In this document: piece by piece, positions 1 through 7,061 of the stretch
Position numbering within the stretch: the first letter of the stretch is position 1
Layout of the letters: every line of letters starts with the position of its first letter
DNA from: Chlamydiota bacterium
Lineage (GTDB): Bacteria > Chlamydiota > Chlamydiia > Chlamydiales > Rhabdochlamydiaceae
Reading direction: 5' to 3'
Length of the DNA stretch: 59,343 bases
Assembly: GCA_013288895.1 (NCBI GenBank)
Contig: JABDAY010000001.1
Location: 1 to 59,343, forward strand
Notes under the pieces: model-generated
The model's input: the letters and a program-made list of their open reading frames with translations, nothing else
What the model was told of the DNA's origin: nothing
The model's database searches: none
Translations under genes and position numbers: made by a program

Positions 1-1
1 T

Positions 2-238
2 GGTACACGGACAGTTAATTGTAATGCACTATATATTACTGGAAACACGCCGCAAATAGTGCAAGAAGCCATGAAAAGGCTTATTTCAAACGGAGAAGCA
101 CTTACTGACGAATCAGATCCTCCACATTTGATTGCCGGCAATACCACAATCATGCTCCTACCTCGTAATGCTCAAACGGGCAATGGCGCATTTTCTACCG
201 CATTCACCTCGAAGATCGTTAGAATATTAACCGGCTGA
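2..238 (+). CDS. 3' end of an unidentified gene (partial)
   Basis: An open frame enters from the left edge and runs to TGA at 236-238, giving about 78 residues of a C-terminus. The visible part starts GTRTVNCNALYITG and contains IVQEAMKRLIS, IAGNTTIMLLPRN and a Ser/Thr-rich end. No start lies inside the window and I do not recognise the family. It is convergent with the uridine kinase gene, with only about 16 bases between the two stops. The frame could be fortuitous, but composition and length suit a real gene end. Confidence 0.45.
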   Translation, partial: GTRTVNCNALYITGNTPQIVQEAMKRLISNGEALTDESDPPHLIAGNTTIMLLPRNAQTGNGAFSTAFTSKIVRILTG

Positions 239-254
239 GCTACTTGTAAAACTT

Positions 255-920
255 TTATAGCTGTTCTTTTAGTTTGGCGATGATTAGGGCTAGAGCAACT
301 TGGTTTTGTCCGCCCTCGGGAATGATCACATCAGCATATTTCTTGCTTGGCTCAACGAACTCATCATGCATCGCCTTTACAGTGGTTAAGTATTGGTTTT
401 TTACACTGTTAAAGTCGCGTGAGCGTTCCGTCATATCCCGCTCGATTCTGCGAAGCACTCGAGTATCGCTATCTGTATCGACAAAAATCTTTATGTCACA
501 AAGATCTCTGATTTCAGGGACTGCAAACAAAAGAATCCCCTCAAGGATAATCAGGTCTGTAGGCTCAATCCGTTTTGTCTCTTTTTCCCTTCCATGAATG
601 TGAAAATTATAGATAGGCTGATTAATCGCCTGATTATTTTTCAAATTGATTAAATCCTGGCCTAGCAGACCAAAATCCAAAGAAGAAGGATGGTCAAAAT
701 TATTCTTCGCCCTTTCTTCAAAAGTAAGATGAGGGGTGTCTTTATAGTAAGAGTCTTGACTGATTAAGATAGAATTATCAGGAAAGGCTTCGTGAATTTT
801 CTCAGCAAGTGTTGTTTTCCCCGACCCCGTTCCCCCTGCAATTCCAATCAGTATTTTGGGATTTGCACAAAGGGAAAAACTTGCAAAACAACAGACTATA
901 AATAAAAATCGATATTTCAC
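255..920 (-). CDS. udk: uridine kinase with an N-terminal signal-like segment
   Basis: Uridine/cytidine kinase, which phosphorylates uridine or cytidine to UMP or CMP with ATP or GTP in pyrimidine salvage. The P-loop GGTGSGKTT and the family segments ISQDSYYKD, NFDHPSSLDF and ILEGILLF are visible, and the length of about 221 aa is normal. The start is set at GTG 920 because AGGAG lies five bases upstream; a longer reading from TTG 935 would run through that site. The chosen start gives VKYRFLFIVCCFASFSLCA directly before the kinase fold. That is a Lys/Arg followed by a hydrophobic stretch ending at a plausible signal-peptidase site, unusual for a cytosolic enzyme. Third gene of an operon with the FMN reductase (17-base gap) and the desaturase. 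Confidence 0.88.
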   Translation of the reverse strand: MKYRFLFIVCCFASFSLCANPKILIGIAGGTGSGKTTLAEKIHEAFPDNSILISQDSYYKDTPHLTFEERAKNNFDHPSSLDFGLLGQDLINLKNNQAINQPIYNFHIHGREKETKRIEPTDLIILEGILLFAVPEIRDLCDIKIFVDTDSDTRVLRRIERDMTERSRDFNSVKNQYLTTVKAMHDEFVEPSKKYADVIIPEGGQNQVALALIIAKLKEQL

Positions 921-925
921 ATCAA

Positions 926-930
926 CTCCT
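926..930 (-). promoter_or_regulatory. ribosome binding site deciding the udk start
   Basis: AGGAG on the minus strand, five bases before GTG at 920. It fixes the uridine kinase start at GTG rather than the upstream in-frame TTG at 935, which would place this site inside the coding sequence. Confidence 0.7.
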
Positions 931-937
931 TCCAATT

Positions 938-1549
938 TTATTTGCTGTCAACCTCGACCACTAGAGCTTGAGTTAACTGCTCTTGGAGTTGTTTTTTGAC
1001 TTGTGGGCTGTCTAGCGCCCCTTTTTCGTAGGCTTGAGGAATGGTGACTTGCTTTTCAATAACTTCGCCGCCAAGGACTTCAATGATCGCTCTTAGGTGG
1101 ACTAACCCTTTGGCGCCCCCTCCCCTTCCTGGAGATGCACTCATAATAACAAACTTTTTCCCCTTAAACGCCTCTTGAGAGTAGGCTCCTTCCTCACTTC
1201 GTGATGCCCAATCTAGCACATTTTTCAATAGAGCTGGAATGGAAGCATTATACTCGGGCGCAGCAATAATGATCACTTGATTGGAAATCATCGCATTTCT
1301 GAACCGCTTAGCGTTTTTTGGCATCCCCTCATTTTTTTCTAAATCAGCATTATAGAAAGGCATAGAATAATCTTTAAGATCAATGACAGTGACTTTAGCG
1401 CCCATTTCTTTTGCAATTGCTGCAGATTCTAGAGCTAGCTTTTTATTATACGAGCCATCGCGGGTGCTTCCTGCAAACACTAAAACATCAGTGCCCGCAA
1501 AAAGAGAACTGGTCATGACTACGCAAGCGGCTAAAAGAGCTTTTTTCAT
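938..1549 (-). CDS. NADPH-dependent FMN reductase family protein, signal peptide-like N-terminus
   Basis: Flavodoxin-fold NAD(P)H:FMN or quinone/chromate reductase family, 203 aa. The FMN-phosphate loop AGSTRDGSYNKKLA, the segment APEYNASIPALLKNVLDW and the late loop SASPGRGGG are all present, and in this family they form the flavin site. The protein begins MKKALLAACVVMTSSLFAG, a classical Lys-Lys plus hydrophobic signal peptide with a likely cleavage near Ala/Gly, followed at once by the flavodoxin beta strand. Export to the periplasm or beyond is therefore inferred. The start ATG overlaps the desaturase stop (ATGA), so the two are translationally coupled; uridine kinase follows. Substrate is unknown. 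Confidence 0.85.
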   Translation of the reverse strand: MKKALLAACVVMTSSLFAGTDVLVFAGSTRDGSYNKKLALESAAIAKEMGAKVTVIDLKDYSMPFYNADLEKNEGMPKNAKRFRNAMISNQVIIIAAPEYNASIPALLKNVLDWASRSEEGAYSQEAFKGKKFVIMSASPGRGGGAKGLVHLRAIIEVLGGEVIEKQVTIPQAYEKGALDSPQVKKQLQEQLTQALVVEVDSK

Positions 1550-2700
1550 TGCTTCACCGGGTTTGATTCAGCCACTTCCATCACTTCCTTGGAGAGGTTG
1601 ATCCAATGAATGCACTCTTTTCTGATCCCCTTTTTGAGGGTTTTGAGCTGGGCTTGCAAATCGCGAAGGGAGTCTTTTCCCGCGTCCTTTTTCTCTTTGC
1701 ATACGCGATAAAGTTCGTTGATTTGTTTCGCTTCTCGGAATTTCGTGATCACGTTTTCAGTCACTCTCGTGATTTTTTCTTCCCAAACGTCTTTATATTC
1801 ACCCAAAGAATTTTGAACTTTCTCTAAAAGCAGCTGTTTGCGCTCGAGCAAGATTTTTTCTTCAATAAAATAGTGTTGATTTTTCTTTAAATTGCGCGCC
1901 ATCCCTATTTTACTCATAGTCCAGATGAGCCATTTGGTCGGGTCAAAGTGGTACCAGCGGATCCCGTTTCTATAGTCATTGGCGAAAGTGTGGTGATAGT
2001 TATGATATCCTTCTCCAAAGGTGACGATCGATATTAAATAATTATCTACCGCGGAAAGGGCCTGAGAATAAGGACGGTCGCCCCAAGTGTGAGCAAGGGA
2101 GTTGATAAACCAGGTAAAATGGTGGAGGAAAAACATCCTTACCAGCCACGCAAAGAAGAAAGCTCCTAAATAATCGTTAAAACACCAGCCTACAACAAGA
2201 ACGCAAATAGCGTTAGTCACCACCATGAGGAGGCCATAATAACGGTGTTGAAAGCGTAGGAGGGGCTTCCTTACCAAGTCAGATATCACTTTGTTGTCTA
2301 TTTCCTTTGGTTTTTCAAAAAGCCAAAGGAAGTGAGCATACCAAAAACCTTTTTTAATCGAATAAGGGTCCCGGTCAGTATCCACAAAGGCATGGTGATG
2401 GCGATGATCGAAAGACCAACGAAAAGCACTTCCCTGAGTGGCCATCGTGGCAAAAAAGAGGAGGACAGCCTCGGCTATAGGATTTATTTTATAACTTGTA
2501 TGGGAATAAAGGCGATGGTAGCCAGCTGTAACGCTCATCCCTGTTACGTATACAAGGACAATTGAAAGGGCTACAAGCCACCAAGAAGGTGTGTGACTGA
2601 TTAAATATATGGGCAGGGCTATCACCAAAAGAAGATGATATCCCAATATAAACAGGCCCGGTATCCAATTAAAATTTGATAATTTCACGCGACACCCCAT
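1546..2700 (-). CDS. acyl-CoA / fatty-acid desaturase (delta-9 type)
   Basis: Integral membrane di-iron desaturase that introduces a cis double bond into acyl chains. The three His boxes are visible: HRLYSH, HRHHH and HNYHH, with hydrophobic segments at about residues 12-55 and 160-200 and the family segments FRWSFDHR and SLAHTWGDRPY. At 384 aa it has an extra C-terminal region of roughly 100 residues rich in Lys, Glu and Leu that should be helical or coiled coil and is not part of the usual core. First gene of a three-gene operon. ATG 2700 is used; an alternative is GTG at 2688, where the preceding GGGGTG could act as a weak Shine-Dalgarno. Confidence 0.9.
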   Translation of the reverse strand: MGCRVKLSNFNWIPGLFILGYHLLLVIALPIYLISHTPSWWLVALSIVLVYVTGMSVTAGYHRLYSHTSYKINPIAEAVLLFFATMATQGSAFRWSFDHRHHHAFVDTDRDPYSIKKGFWYAHFLWLFEKPKEIDNKVISDLVRKPLLRFQHRYYGLLMVVTNAICVLVVGWCFNDYLGAFFFAWLVRMFFLHHFTWFINSLAHTWGDRPYSQALSAVDNYLISIVTFGEGYHNYHHTFANDYRNGIRWYHFDPTKWLIWTMSKIGMARNLKKNQHYFIEEKILLERKQLLLEKVQNSLGEYKDVWEEKITRVTENVITKFREAKQINELYRVCKEKKDAGKDSLRDLQAQLKTLKKGIRKECIHWINLSKEVMEVAESNPVKQ

Positions 2701-2780
2701 CTTATAATCTATGTGTAAATCAACCGTCAGTGTATACTAGCCCTGATTTTGTAGCCAATCATAAAAGGAATTTTTAGATA

Positions 2781-3956
2781 ATGTCAAATTTTACCCAGTT
2801 CGGAGTTTCAGAAGCCCTCGTAGGAACCCTTAAGCGGATGCTCATTACAGAACCTACGCCTATTCAAAGTAAAACTTTACCAATTACTCTCACTGGGGCG
2901 GATATTCTAGCTTCGGCTCAGACCGGATCGGGTAAAACAATAGCTTATTTAATCCCTCTTATAATGAAGGGATGCCCAGCGCTCATTCTAACACCTACAA
3001 GAGAACTTGCCACACAAGTTCACGATGCCTTAAATGCGATCTTAGGCAGAGAAGCCTCTTTTAAGACGGCTTTACTCATTGGCGGCGCTCCCATGGGCAG
3101 ACAGCTAGCAAGATTAAGAAGCAAGCCTCAAATCATTATCGGAACTCCCGGTAGGATTAACGACCATTTGGAAAGGAAAACTCTTTCGTTAAAAGAAACC
3201 CGCTTTTTAGTGATTGATGAAGCAGATCGAATGCTCGACATGGGTTTTGGCGTGCAGCTAAATAGGATAGCGGAATACCTGCCTAAAACAAAACAAACTC
3301 TCATGTTCTCTGCAACACTCCCCCCAAATATTGAAAAGTTATCAAAACGGTATTTGAGCAATCCGCAAAGAATCACAATTGATGTTTCTGTGCAAAGCGC
3401 ACCTAAAATTAAACAAGAAATCATTCGCACAACAACTGGTGAAAAACAAAACCAGCTTGTAAAAGCCCTCACAGAACGGGAAGGTTCGATTATTGTTTTC
3501 GTAAAAACAAGGCGACGTGCGGAGAGCCTTTCAAAACAGCTTAAAATACTTTCTCATAGTGCTAACGCCATCCACGGAGATCTCCGTCAAAGCCGCCGCG
3601 ACCAAGTGCTTCAACTCTTCAGAAACGGCAAAAGCCGGATTTTAGTTGCAACAGATGTCGCAGCTAGAGGGCTTGATATCCCTCTTGTCATGCACGTGAT
3701 TAACTTCGATCTACCCGAATGCCCCGAAGACTACGTTCACCGTATCGGCAGAACGGGCAGAGCCGGGGCAGAAGGCTTTGCACTATCTCTGGTATCCCCA
3801 GAAGATAATCATAATTGGAGAGCCATTGCTAGGTTAATGGGTCTGGAAACACCGCCGCCAAGTCAACCTCTTCTAAGATCAAATACGTCCCAGCCAAGAA
3901 GGCCAGCTGGAAGAAGACGTCCTTTCTTTAAAAAAGGCCCTGGAAAAAGATATTAA
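2781..3956 (+). CDS. DEAD-box ATP-dependent RNA helicase (RhlE-like)
   Basis: RNA helicase acting in RNA unwinding, ribosome assembly or mRNA decay. All core motifs are visible in order: Q-motif region (TEPTPIQSKTLP), AQTGSGKT, PTRELA, TPGR, DEAD, SAT, then the second RecA domain with HGDLRQ, VATDVAARGLD and HRIGRTGR. The 391-aa protein ends in a short Arg/Lys/Pro-rich basic tail, typical of RhlE/SrmB-like proteins and useful for RNA binding. Upstream is the divergent desaturase operon with about 80 bases between. The exact subfamily (RhlE, SrmB or DeaD) cannot be settled by eye. Confidence 0.92.
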   Translation: MSNFTQFGVSEALVGTLKRMLITEPTPIQSKTLPITLTGADILASAQTGSGKTIAYLIPLIMKGCPALILTPTRELATQVHDALNAILGREASFKTALLIGGAPMGRQLARLRSKPQIIIGTPGRINDHLERKTLSLKETRFLVIDEADRMLDMGFGVQLNRIAEYLPKTKQTLMFSATLPPNIEKLSKRYLSNPQRITIDVSVQSAPKIKQEIIRTTTGEKQNQLVKALTEREGSIIVFVKTRRRAESLSKQLKILSHSANAIHGDLRQSRRDQVLQLFRNGKSRILVATDVAARGLDIPLVMHVINFDLPECPEDYVHRIGRTGRAGAEGFALSLVSPEDNHNWRAIARLMGLETPPPSQPLLRSNTSQPRRPAGRRRPFFKKGPGKRY

Positions 3957-3977
3957 AAAACAACCCATGGAGGTTCT

Positions 3978-4247
3978 ATGTCTGGTTCTGTTAGTAAAGC
4001 TTCATCAACACCACAAAATCCCCCTAATCCTGCGCCTAGTACGAGCCCAGAGAAAAAATATACCCCTCGCCTCTATGGACAACAGGATTCAATGAGGGAC
4101 CCCCTACCAGAACATTGCGTTAGACAATGGCAAAGAGTGGGATCCACCACTGGCCTATCAAGGAACCAATTCATGAGAGAGTGCGCTGAGGCCGATGAAT
4201 TTGATAGGCTTATGTTCTACTTCGTAGGTCATTCACCTTTTGGGTGA
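3978..4247 (+). CDS. small two-cysteine protein, tandem family member 1
   Basis: Unrecognised 89-aa protein, 21 bases after the helicase stop and preceded by GGAGG. The N-terminal third is rich in Ser, Thr and Pro (MSGSVSKASSTPQNPPNPAP), a composition typical of chlamydial type III secretion substrates, though that is inference. The C-terminal half holds a pattern shared with the next genes: PEHC, then Trp four residues after the Cys, then FMREC, with exactly 21 residues between the two cysteines, followed by an aromatic-rich helix (EADEFDRLMFYF). Two of the four genes here begin with almost identical bases, pointing to tandem duplication. Confidence 0.75.
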   Translation: MSGSVSKASSTPQNPPNPAPSTSPEKKYTPRLYGQQDSMRDPLPEHCVRQWQRVGSTTGLSRNQFMRECAEADEFDRLMFYFVGHSPFG

Positions 4248-4341
4248 TAATTGACTATAATTACATGTTTATCGTAAAATTATTTACATGCTTATATTAA
4301 GCATGTACTATTACTAATAAAAAATAATTTAAGGAGGTTCT

Positions 4342-4629
4342 ATGTCTGGTCCTGTTCAAAATGATTCAAAAACAACTCCCCCTGCTAACCCTACGCCTGT
4401 TCCCACCCAACCAAGTGGATTACGGGGAAGATATGTCTATTACTACAATGAAAGAAATGCAATAGAAACAACCCCACCAGAACAATACTGCATAGGAAAA
4501 TATCAAGCTGGTGACCGGACCTACGGAAAAACGAAAGGTCAATACATGAAGAATTGCATTTCAACTGCTGAATTTGCTCAGAGATTTTCCTTTTGCGGCC
4601 CCATTGGATGTAACCCTCCCAAGGACTAG
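4342..4629 (+). CDS. small two-cysteine protein, tandem family member 2
   Basis: Unrecognised 95-aa paralogue of the preceding gene, with a strong AAGGAGG ribosome site. It begins MSGPVQNDSKTTPPANPTPV and is again Pro/Thr-rich. The core reads PEQYC, Tyr four residues later, then QYMKNC, with the same 21-residue spacing between the cysteines and a following aromatic stretch AEFAQRFSF. The 94-base gap before it is A+T-rich. Function unknown; secreted effector or disulphide-stabilised mini-domain are both possible. Confidence 0.75.
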   Translation: MSGPVQNDSKTTPPANPTPVPTQPSGLRGRYVYYYNERNAIETTPPEQYCIGKYQAGDRTYGKTKGQYMKNCISTAEFAQRFSFCGPIGCNPPKD

Positions 4630-4704
4630 GTGAAGAGTACTTCTTGACTTTAGTTGACCGTTCATGGCAAACTTCTTTTCTTTCACCGAAAAAATGGAGC
4701 CGCT

Positions 4705-5088
4705 ATGTCTCATACTATTTTTAGAAAACCAAAGCCAGAGCCAGTCGATTCTGTCTACTATACCTTTGACCCGAGACCACCTGTACCTGTTTATAATTCT
4801 TGCAAAAAAGAGTGGGCTCTCATGACACACTCCCCATGGTATGATCCTATCAGGGGTCAAGATCTCTTTGCCGCAACCATGCGTCAGTGCTTTAAGGAAG
4901 GTGGTTCAAAAATGAAAGAAGCGCCCACCACTAAGCCCGATCCCCAGGTCACTCAAGAGTGCCAAAGACGATGGAAAGTTAATGGATCCGAAGCAGGAGA
5001 ATCACATAAAACATTCATGAAAAATTGCAGCATATGGGCTGAGTATGATAGGGCATGGGTTGAATGGCATAGAGAGAACAAACATTAA
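4705..5088 (+). CDS. two-cysteine protein with a duplicated core, tandem family member 3
   Basis: Unrecognised 127-aa protein that carries the family core twice. The first copy has YNSC, Trp four residues on, and TMRQC with a longer 28-residue spacing. The second has QEC, Trp four residues on, and TFMKNC with the standard 21, ending WAEYDRAWVEWHREN. The start is set at ATG 4705 because GGAG lies five bases upstream; an in-frame ATG at 4654 has no such site. A rho-independent terminator follows within ten bases. Probably arose by fusion or internal duplication of the single-core paralogues. Confidence 0.75.
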   Translation: MSHTIFRKPKPEPVDSVYYTFDPRPPVPVYNSCKKEWALMTHSPWYDPIRGQDLFAATMRQCFKEGGSKMKEAPTTKPDPQVTQECQRRWKVNGSEAGESHKTFMKNCSIWAEYDRAWVEWHRENKH

Positions 5089-5093
5089 CAGAA

Positions 5094-5121
5094 AGAGATG
5101 CTCATTTGAGCATCTCTTTTA
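5094..5121 (+). terminator. rho-independent terminator after the two-cysteine gene 3
   Basis: A perfect 10-bp stem AGAGATGCTC / GAGCATCTCT with a four-base loop, followed by a T-rich tract. The same hairpin is repeated at 5515-5543. Confidence 0.8.
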
Positions 5122-5133
5122 TAAGGAGAGACA

Positions 5134-5397
5134 ATGACTGTTAATAATGATCCAAAAACCACACCAGCTTCTCAGCCCATACCACCTGTTTCGGTGCGTC
5201 CTATCTTATTAGAGGAAGCTATTGCCAGCATCCATCAGCTGAATGAAATAAGATCACTTCCCCCTGGAAAACAATTCATTCATGACTACTGCGTTAGAGT
5301 TCGCCATCCAAATGGACCTGCATCAGAAACTTCCATAGGCATGAGAACTTGCAAATTAATTGTTTCATATCTTCAATCACCTAGACCGCCAGAATGA
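5134..5397 (+). CDS. small two-cysteine protein, diverged tandem family member 4
   Basis: Unrecognised 87-aa protein preceded by AAGGAGAG. The N-terminus MTVNNDPKTTPASQPIPPV resembles member 2 (NDSKTTPPANP), supporting common origin. The cysteine pair is kept (HDYC to GMRTC) but with 19 residues between, and the Trp/Tyr at position four is lost. The aromatic tail is also shortened to IVSYL. It may be a decaying or specialised copy. Confidence 0.65.
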   Translation: MTVNNDPKTTPASQPIPPVSVRPILLEEAIASIHQLNEIRSLPPGKQFIHDYCVRVRHPNGPASETSIGMRTCKLIVSYLQSPRPPE

Positions 5398-5404
5398 GCT
5401 AATT

Positions 5405-5503
5405 TAAAGTTGCCCCTAGACCACAATAACCTATTTACAGTAAACTCTTATCCGTTGGGTTGACTTTGCCAAGTCATTCGCTGAGTGGCACAAGAAAAAC
5501 TAA
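5405..5503 (+). pseudogene. remnant of a fifth two-cysteine gene
   Basis: The bases before the second terminator encode LIRWVDFAKSFAEWHKKN then TAA. This matches the last residues of member 3 (WAEYDRAWVEWHREN) at W, V/A, D/E, F/Y, EWH and N. No start or cysteine core remains upstream, and the frame is interrupted. With the repeated hairpin just downstream, this is best read as the 3' end of a deleted paralogue. Confidence 0.55.
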
Positions 5504-5514
5504 CATTCACACAC

Positions 5515-5543
5515 AGAGATGCTCATTCGAGCATCTCTTTTTT
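5515..5543 (+). terminator. duplicate rho-independent terminator
   Basis: Stem AGAGATGCTC / GAGCATCTCT, loop ATTC and a T run. It is identical in stem to the hairpin at 5094 and lies at the same distance from the gene remnant, so hairpin and gene end were duplicated together. Confidence 0.75.
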
Positions 5544-5596
5544 AAAATAAATTTTTCACTATTTTTTATCTTTTATTTTTGGTAAAATTATCCATT

Positions 5597-6373
5597 ATGC
5601 GTAAAACATTTATTATTATTCCGGCCCGTATGGCCTCTACCCGATTCCCTAATAAACCCCTTGCGATGATCTATGGAAAAACCATGATCGAGCGGGTCTG
5701 GTCTATCGGCATATCTGTTCCCCAGGCAGATGAAGTGATTATCGCTACAGATGACCCCGGGCTAAAAGAATTTGCCAAAGGATTTGGGGCAAAAGTTTTA
5801 ATGACAAGTCCGAGGCATCTAACGGGAACCGACAGAGTTGCCGAAGCTGCAAGGGTTTTCGGGGAAGAGGATGATATTTTCTTTAGTTTTCAAGGAGACG
5901 CCGTTTTGACCCCTCCTTGGGTCATAGGAGCTGTCCTCCAAGAGATGCTTGACGACCCTTCTGTTCAAATGGCAACACCCGCAGTGCTTTTAAAGGGACA
6001 GGCATTAACCGATTTTGTGCAAAGCAAAAAAACGGGAAGCACAAGTGGCACTGTCGCGGTGTTCGATAAACAGAGGAATGCTCTTTATTTTTCTAAGATG
6101 GTTATCCCTTATCTTAGAGATGAAAACACCCCTATTTTCCGCCATATCGGCCTGTATGCTTATCGCACTCCCATCCTACAAAAACTCAGCGAATTTCCGG
6201 AAGGTCCCCTAGAAAAAGCAGAAAAGCTCGAGCAGCTGCGCGCTTTAGAAAATGGGATCCCCATCCGCGTGATTCCCGTAGACTATAAGGGGCGCACCCA
6301 TGGCTCTGTCGATAAACCTGAAGATGTGGCTTTTATTGAAAGCGTTATTTCAAAAGAGGGAGAATTACTATGA
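5597..6373 (+). CDS. kdsB: 3-deoxy-manno-octulosonate cytidylyltransferase family (KdsB-like)
   Basis: CMP-Kdo synthetase family, which activates Kdo with CTP for lipopolysaccharide core synthesis. The nucleotide-binding signature IIPARMASTRFPNKPL is intact at residues 7-22, and later family segments TGTDRVAE, NALYFSKMVIP, RHIGLYAYR and EKLEQLRALENG are present. The Mg-binding Asp of VDKPED is kept. The usual QGDEP motif reads QGDAV here, so the Glu-Pro is lost; a paralogue acting on a related sugar acid is possible. Start at ATG 5597; the in-frame TTG upstream has no support. The stop overlaps the next gene's start (ATGA). Confidence 0.8.
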   Translation: MRKTFIIIPARMASTRFPNKPLAMIYGKTMIERVWSIGISVPQADEVIIATDDPGLKEFAKGFGAKVLMTSPRHLTGTDRVAEAARVFGEEDDIFFSFQGDAVLTPPWVIGAVLQEMLDDPSVQMATPAVLLKGQALTDFVQSKKTGSTSGTVAVFDKQRNALYFSKMVIPYLRDENTPIFRHIGLYAYRTPILQKLSEFPEGPLEKAEKLEQLRALENGIPIRVIPVDYKGRTHGSVDKPEDVAFIESVISKEGELL

Positions 6374-6942
6374 TCCGCCTCATCTTAGCCCGCCATGGCA
6401 ATACCTTTGAAAAAGGGGAAACCCCCACTCAAGTCGGGGCAAGATCAGATCTCCCCTTGACCGCTGAGGGGCGAAAGCAAGCTGAAGCATTAGCAGGCTG
6501 CCTTACCCCTCATGTTGTGTATGCTGGCTCTTTAAGAAGACAAATTGAAACTGCCATGCTTTTCGGGAAAAAACACACCCTTGAGCCCGCACTTACTGAA
6601 ATTGATTACGGCCTTTGGGAAGGGCTAACCACAGAAGAAATCACAGATAGATGGCCAGAAGAATATACGCAATGGACGACAAAAGGGATCTGGCAAGAAG
6701 GCATTTTCGGAGGCTCCCTCGAAGAGCATCAACGTAAAATCGCCAATTGGCTTGAATTTTTGCGAAGTACATACAAAAACGGCGACACAATTCTAGGCGT
6801 TACAAGTAACGGGATCATCCGCCTCTTTTACCCTACCACAGTGGAAAACGTGGAACAACTCAAAGTCAAAACCGGTCATTTCTGCGAACTCAACCTATTG
6901 GATAATTCTGTTGAAGTTGTGAGCTGGAATACGAAACCCTAG
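6370..6942 (+). CDS. histidine phosphatase family protein with altered second histidine
   Basis: Phosphoglycerate-mutase-like phosphatase, 190 aa, translationally coupled to the kdsB-like gene. The phosphohistidine motif LARHGNT is at the N-terminus, and LTAEGRKQAEALA and EIDYGLWEGLT follow as in the family. The second catalytic His, normally in a SHG-type motif, reads VTSNGIIR here, that is Asn in place of His. In the family that His helps bind phosphate, so activity may be reduced or changed. The coupling suggests a dephosphorylation step next to CMP-sugar formation, but this is inference. Confidence 0.75.
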   Translation: MIRLILARHGNTFEKGETPTQVGARSDLPLTAEGRKQAEALAGCLTPHVVYAGSLRRQIETAMLFGKKHTLEPALTEIDYGLWEGLTTEEITDRWPEEYTQWTTKGIWQEGIFGGSLEEHQRKIANWLEFLRSTYKNGDTILGVTSNGIIRLFYPTTVENVEQLKVKTGHFCELNLLDNSVEVVSWNTKP

Positions 6943-6944
6943 AG

Positions 6945-7056
6945 AGATCGGGCACGCACGCGGGCACGGGCACGGGCACGAAAGAGGGAAGAGGTTAGGG
7001 CTTCTTTTCTTTCCCTCTTTCGTGCCCGTGCCCGTGCCCGCGTGCGTGCCCGATCT
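6945..7056. repeat. hexamer-unit palindrome, copy A (complete)
   Basis: Perfect 46-bp arms with a 20-base loop. Each arm starts AGATCGG and continues with the hexamer-like units GCACGC, ACGCGG, GCACGG, GCACGG before an A-rich end that also pairs. It lies between the convergent phosphatase and PhoH genes with only a few bases to either stop, so it can serve as a bidirectional terminator. Related copies are at 9345, 22802 (half), 44153 and 47788, and a sequence-variant at 31144. Confidence 0.9.
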
Positions 7057-7061
7057 TCCTC

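Noticed and set aside
6945..7056. Open frames across the hexamer palindromes (Arg/Ala-rich translations) as genes
   Set aside because: They follow only from the GC-rich repeat, differ in frame at each copy and have no ribosome site.
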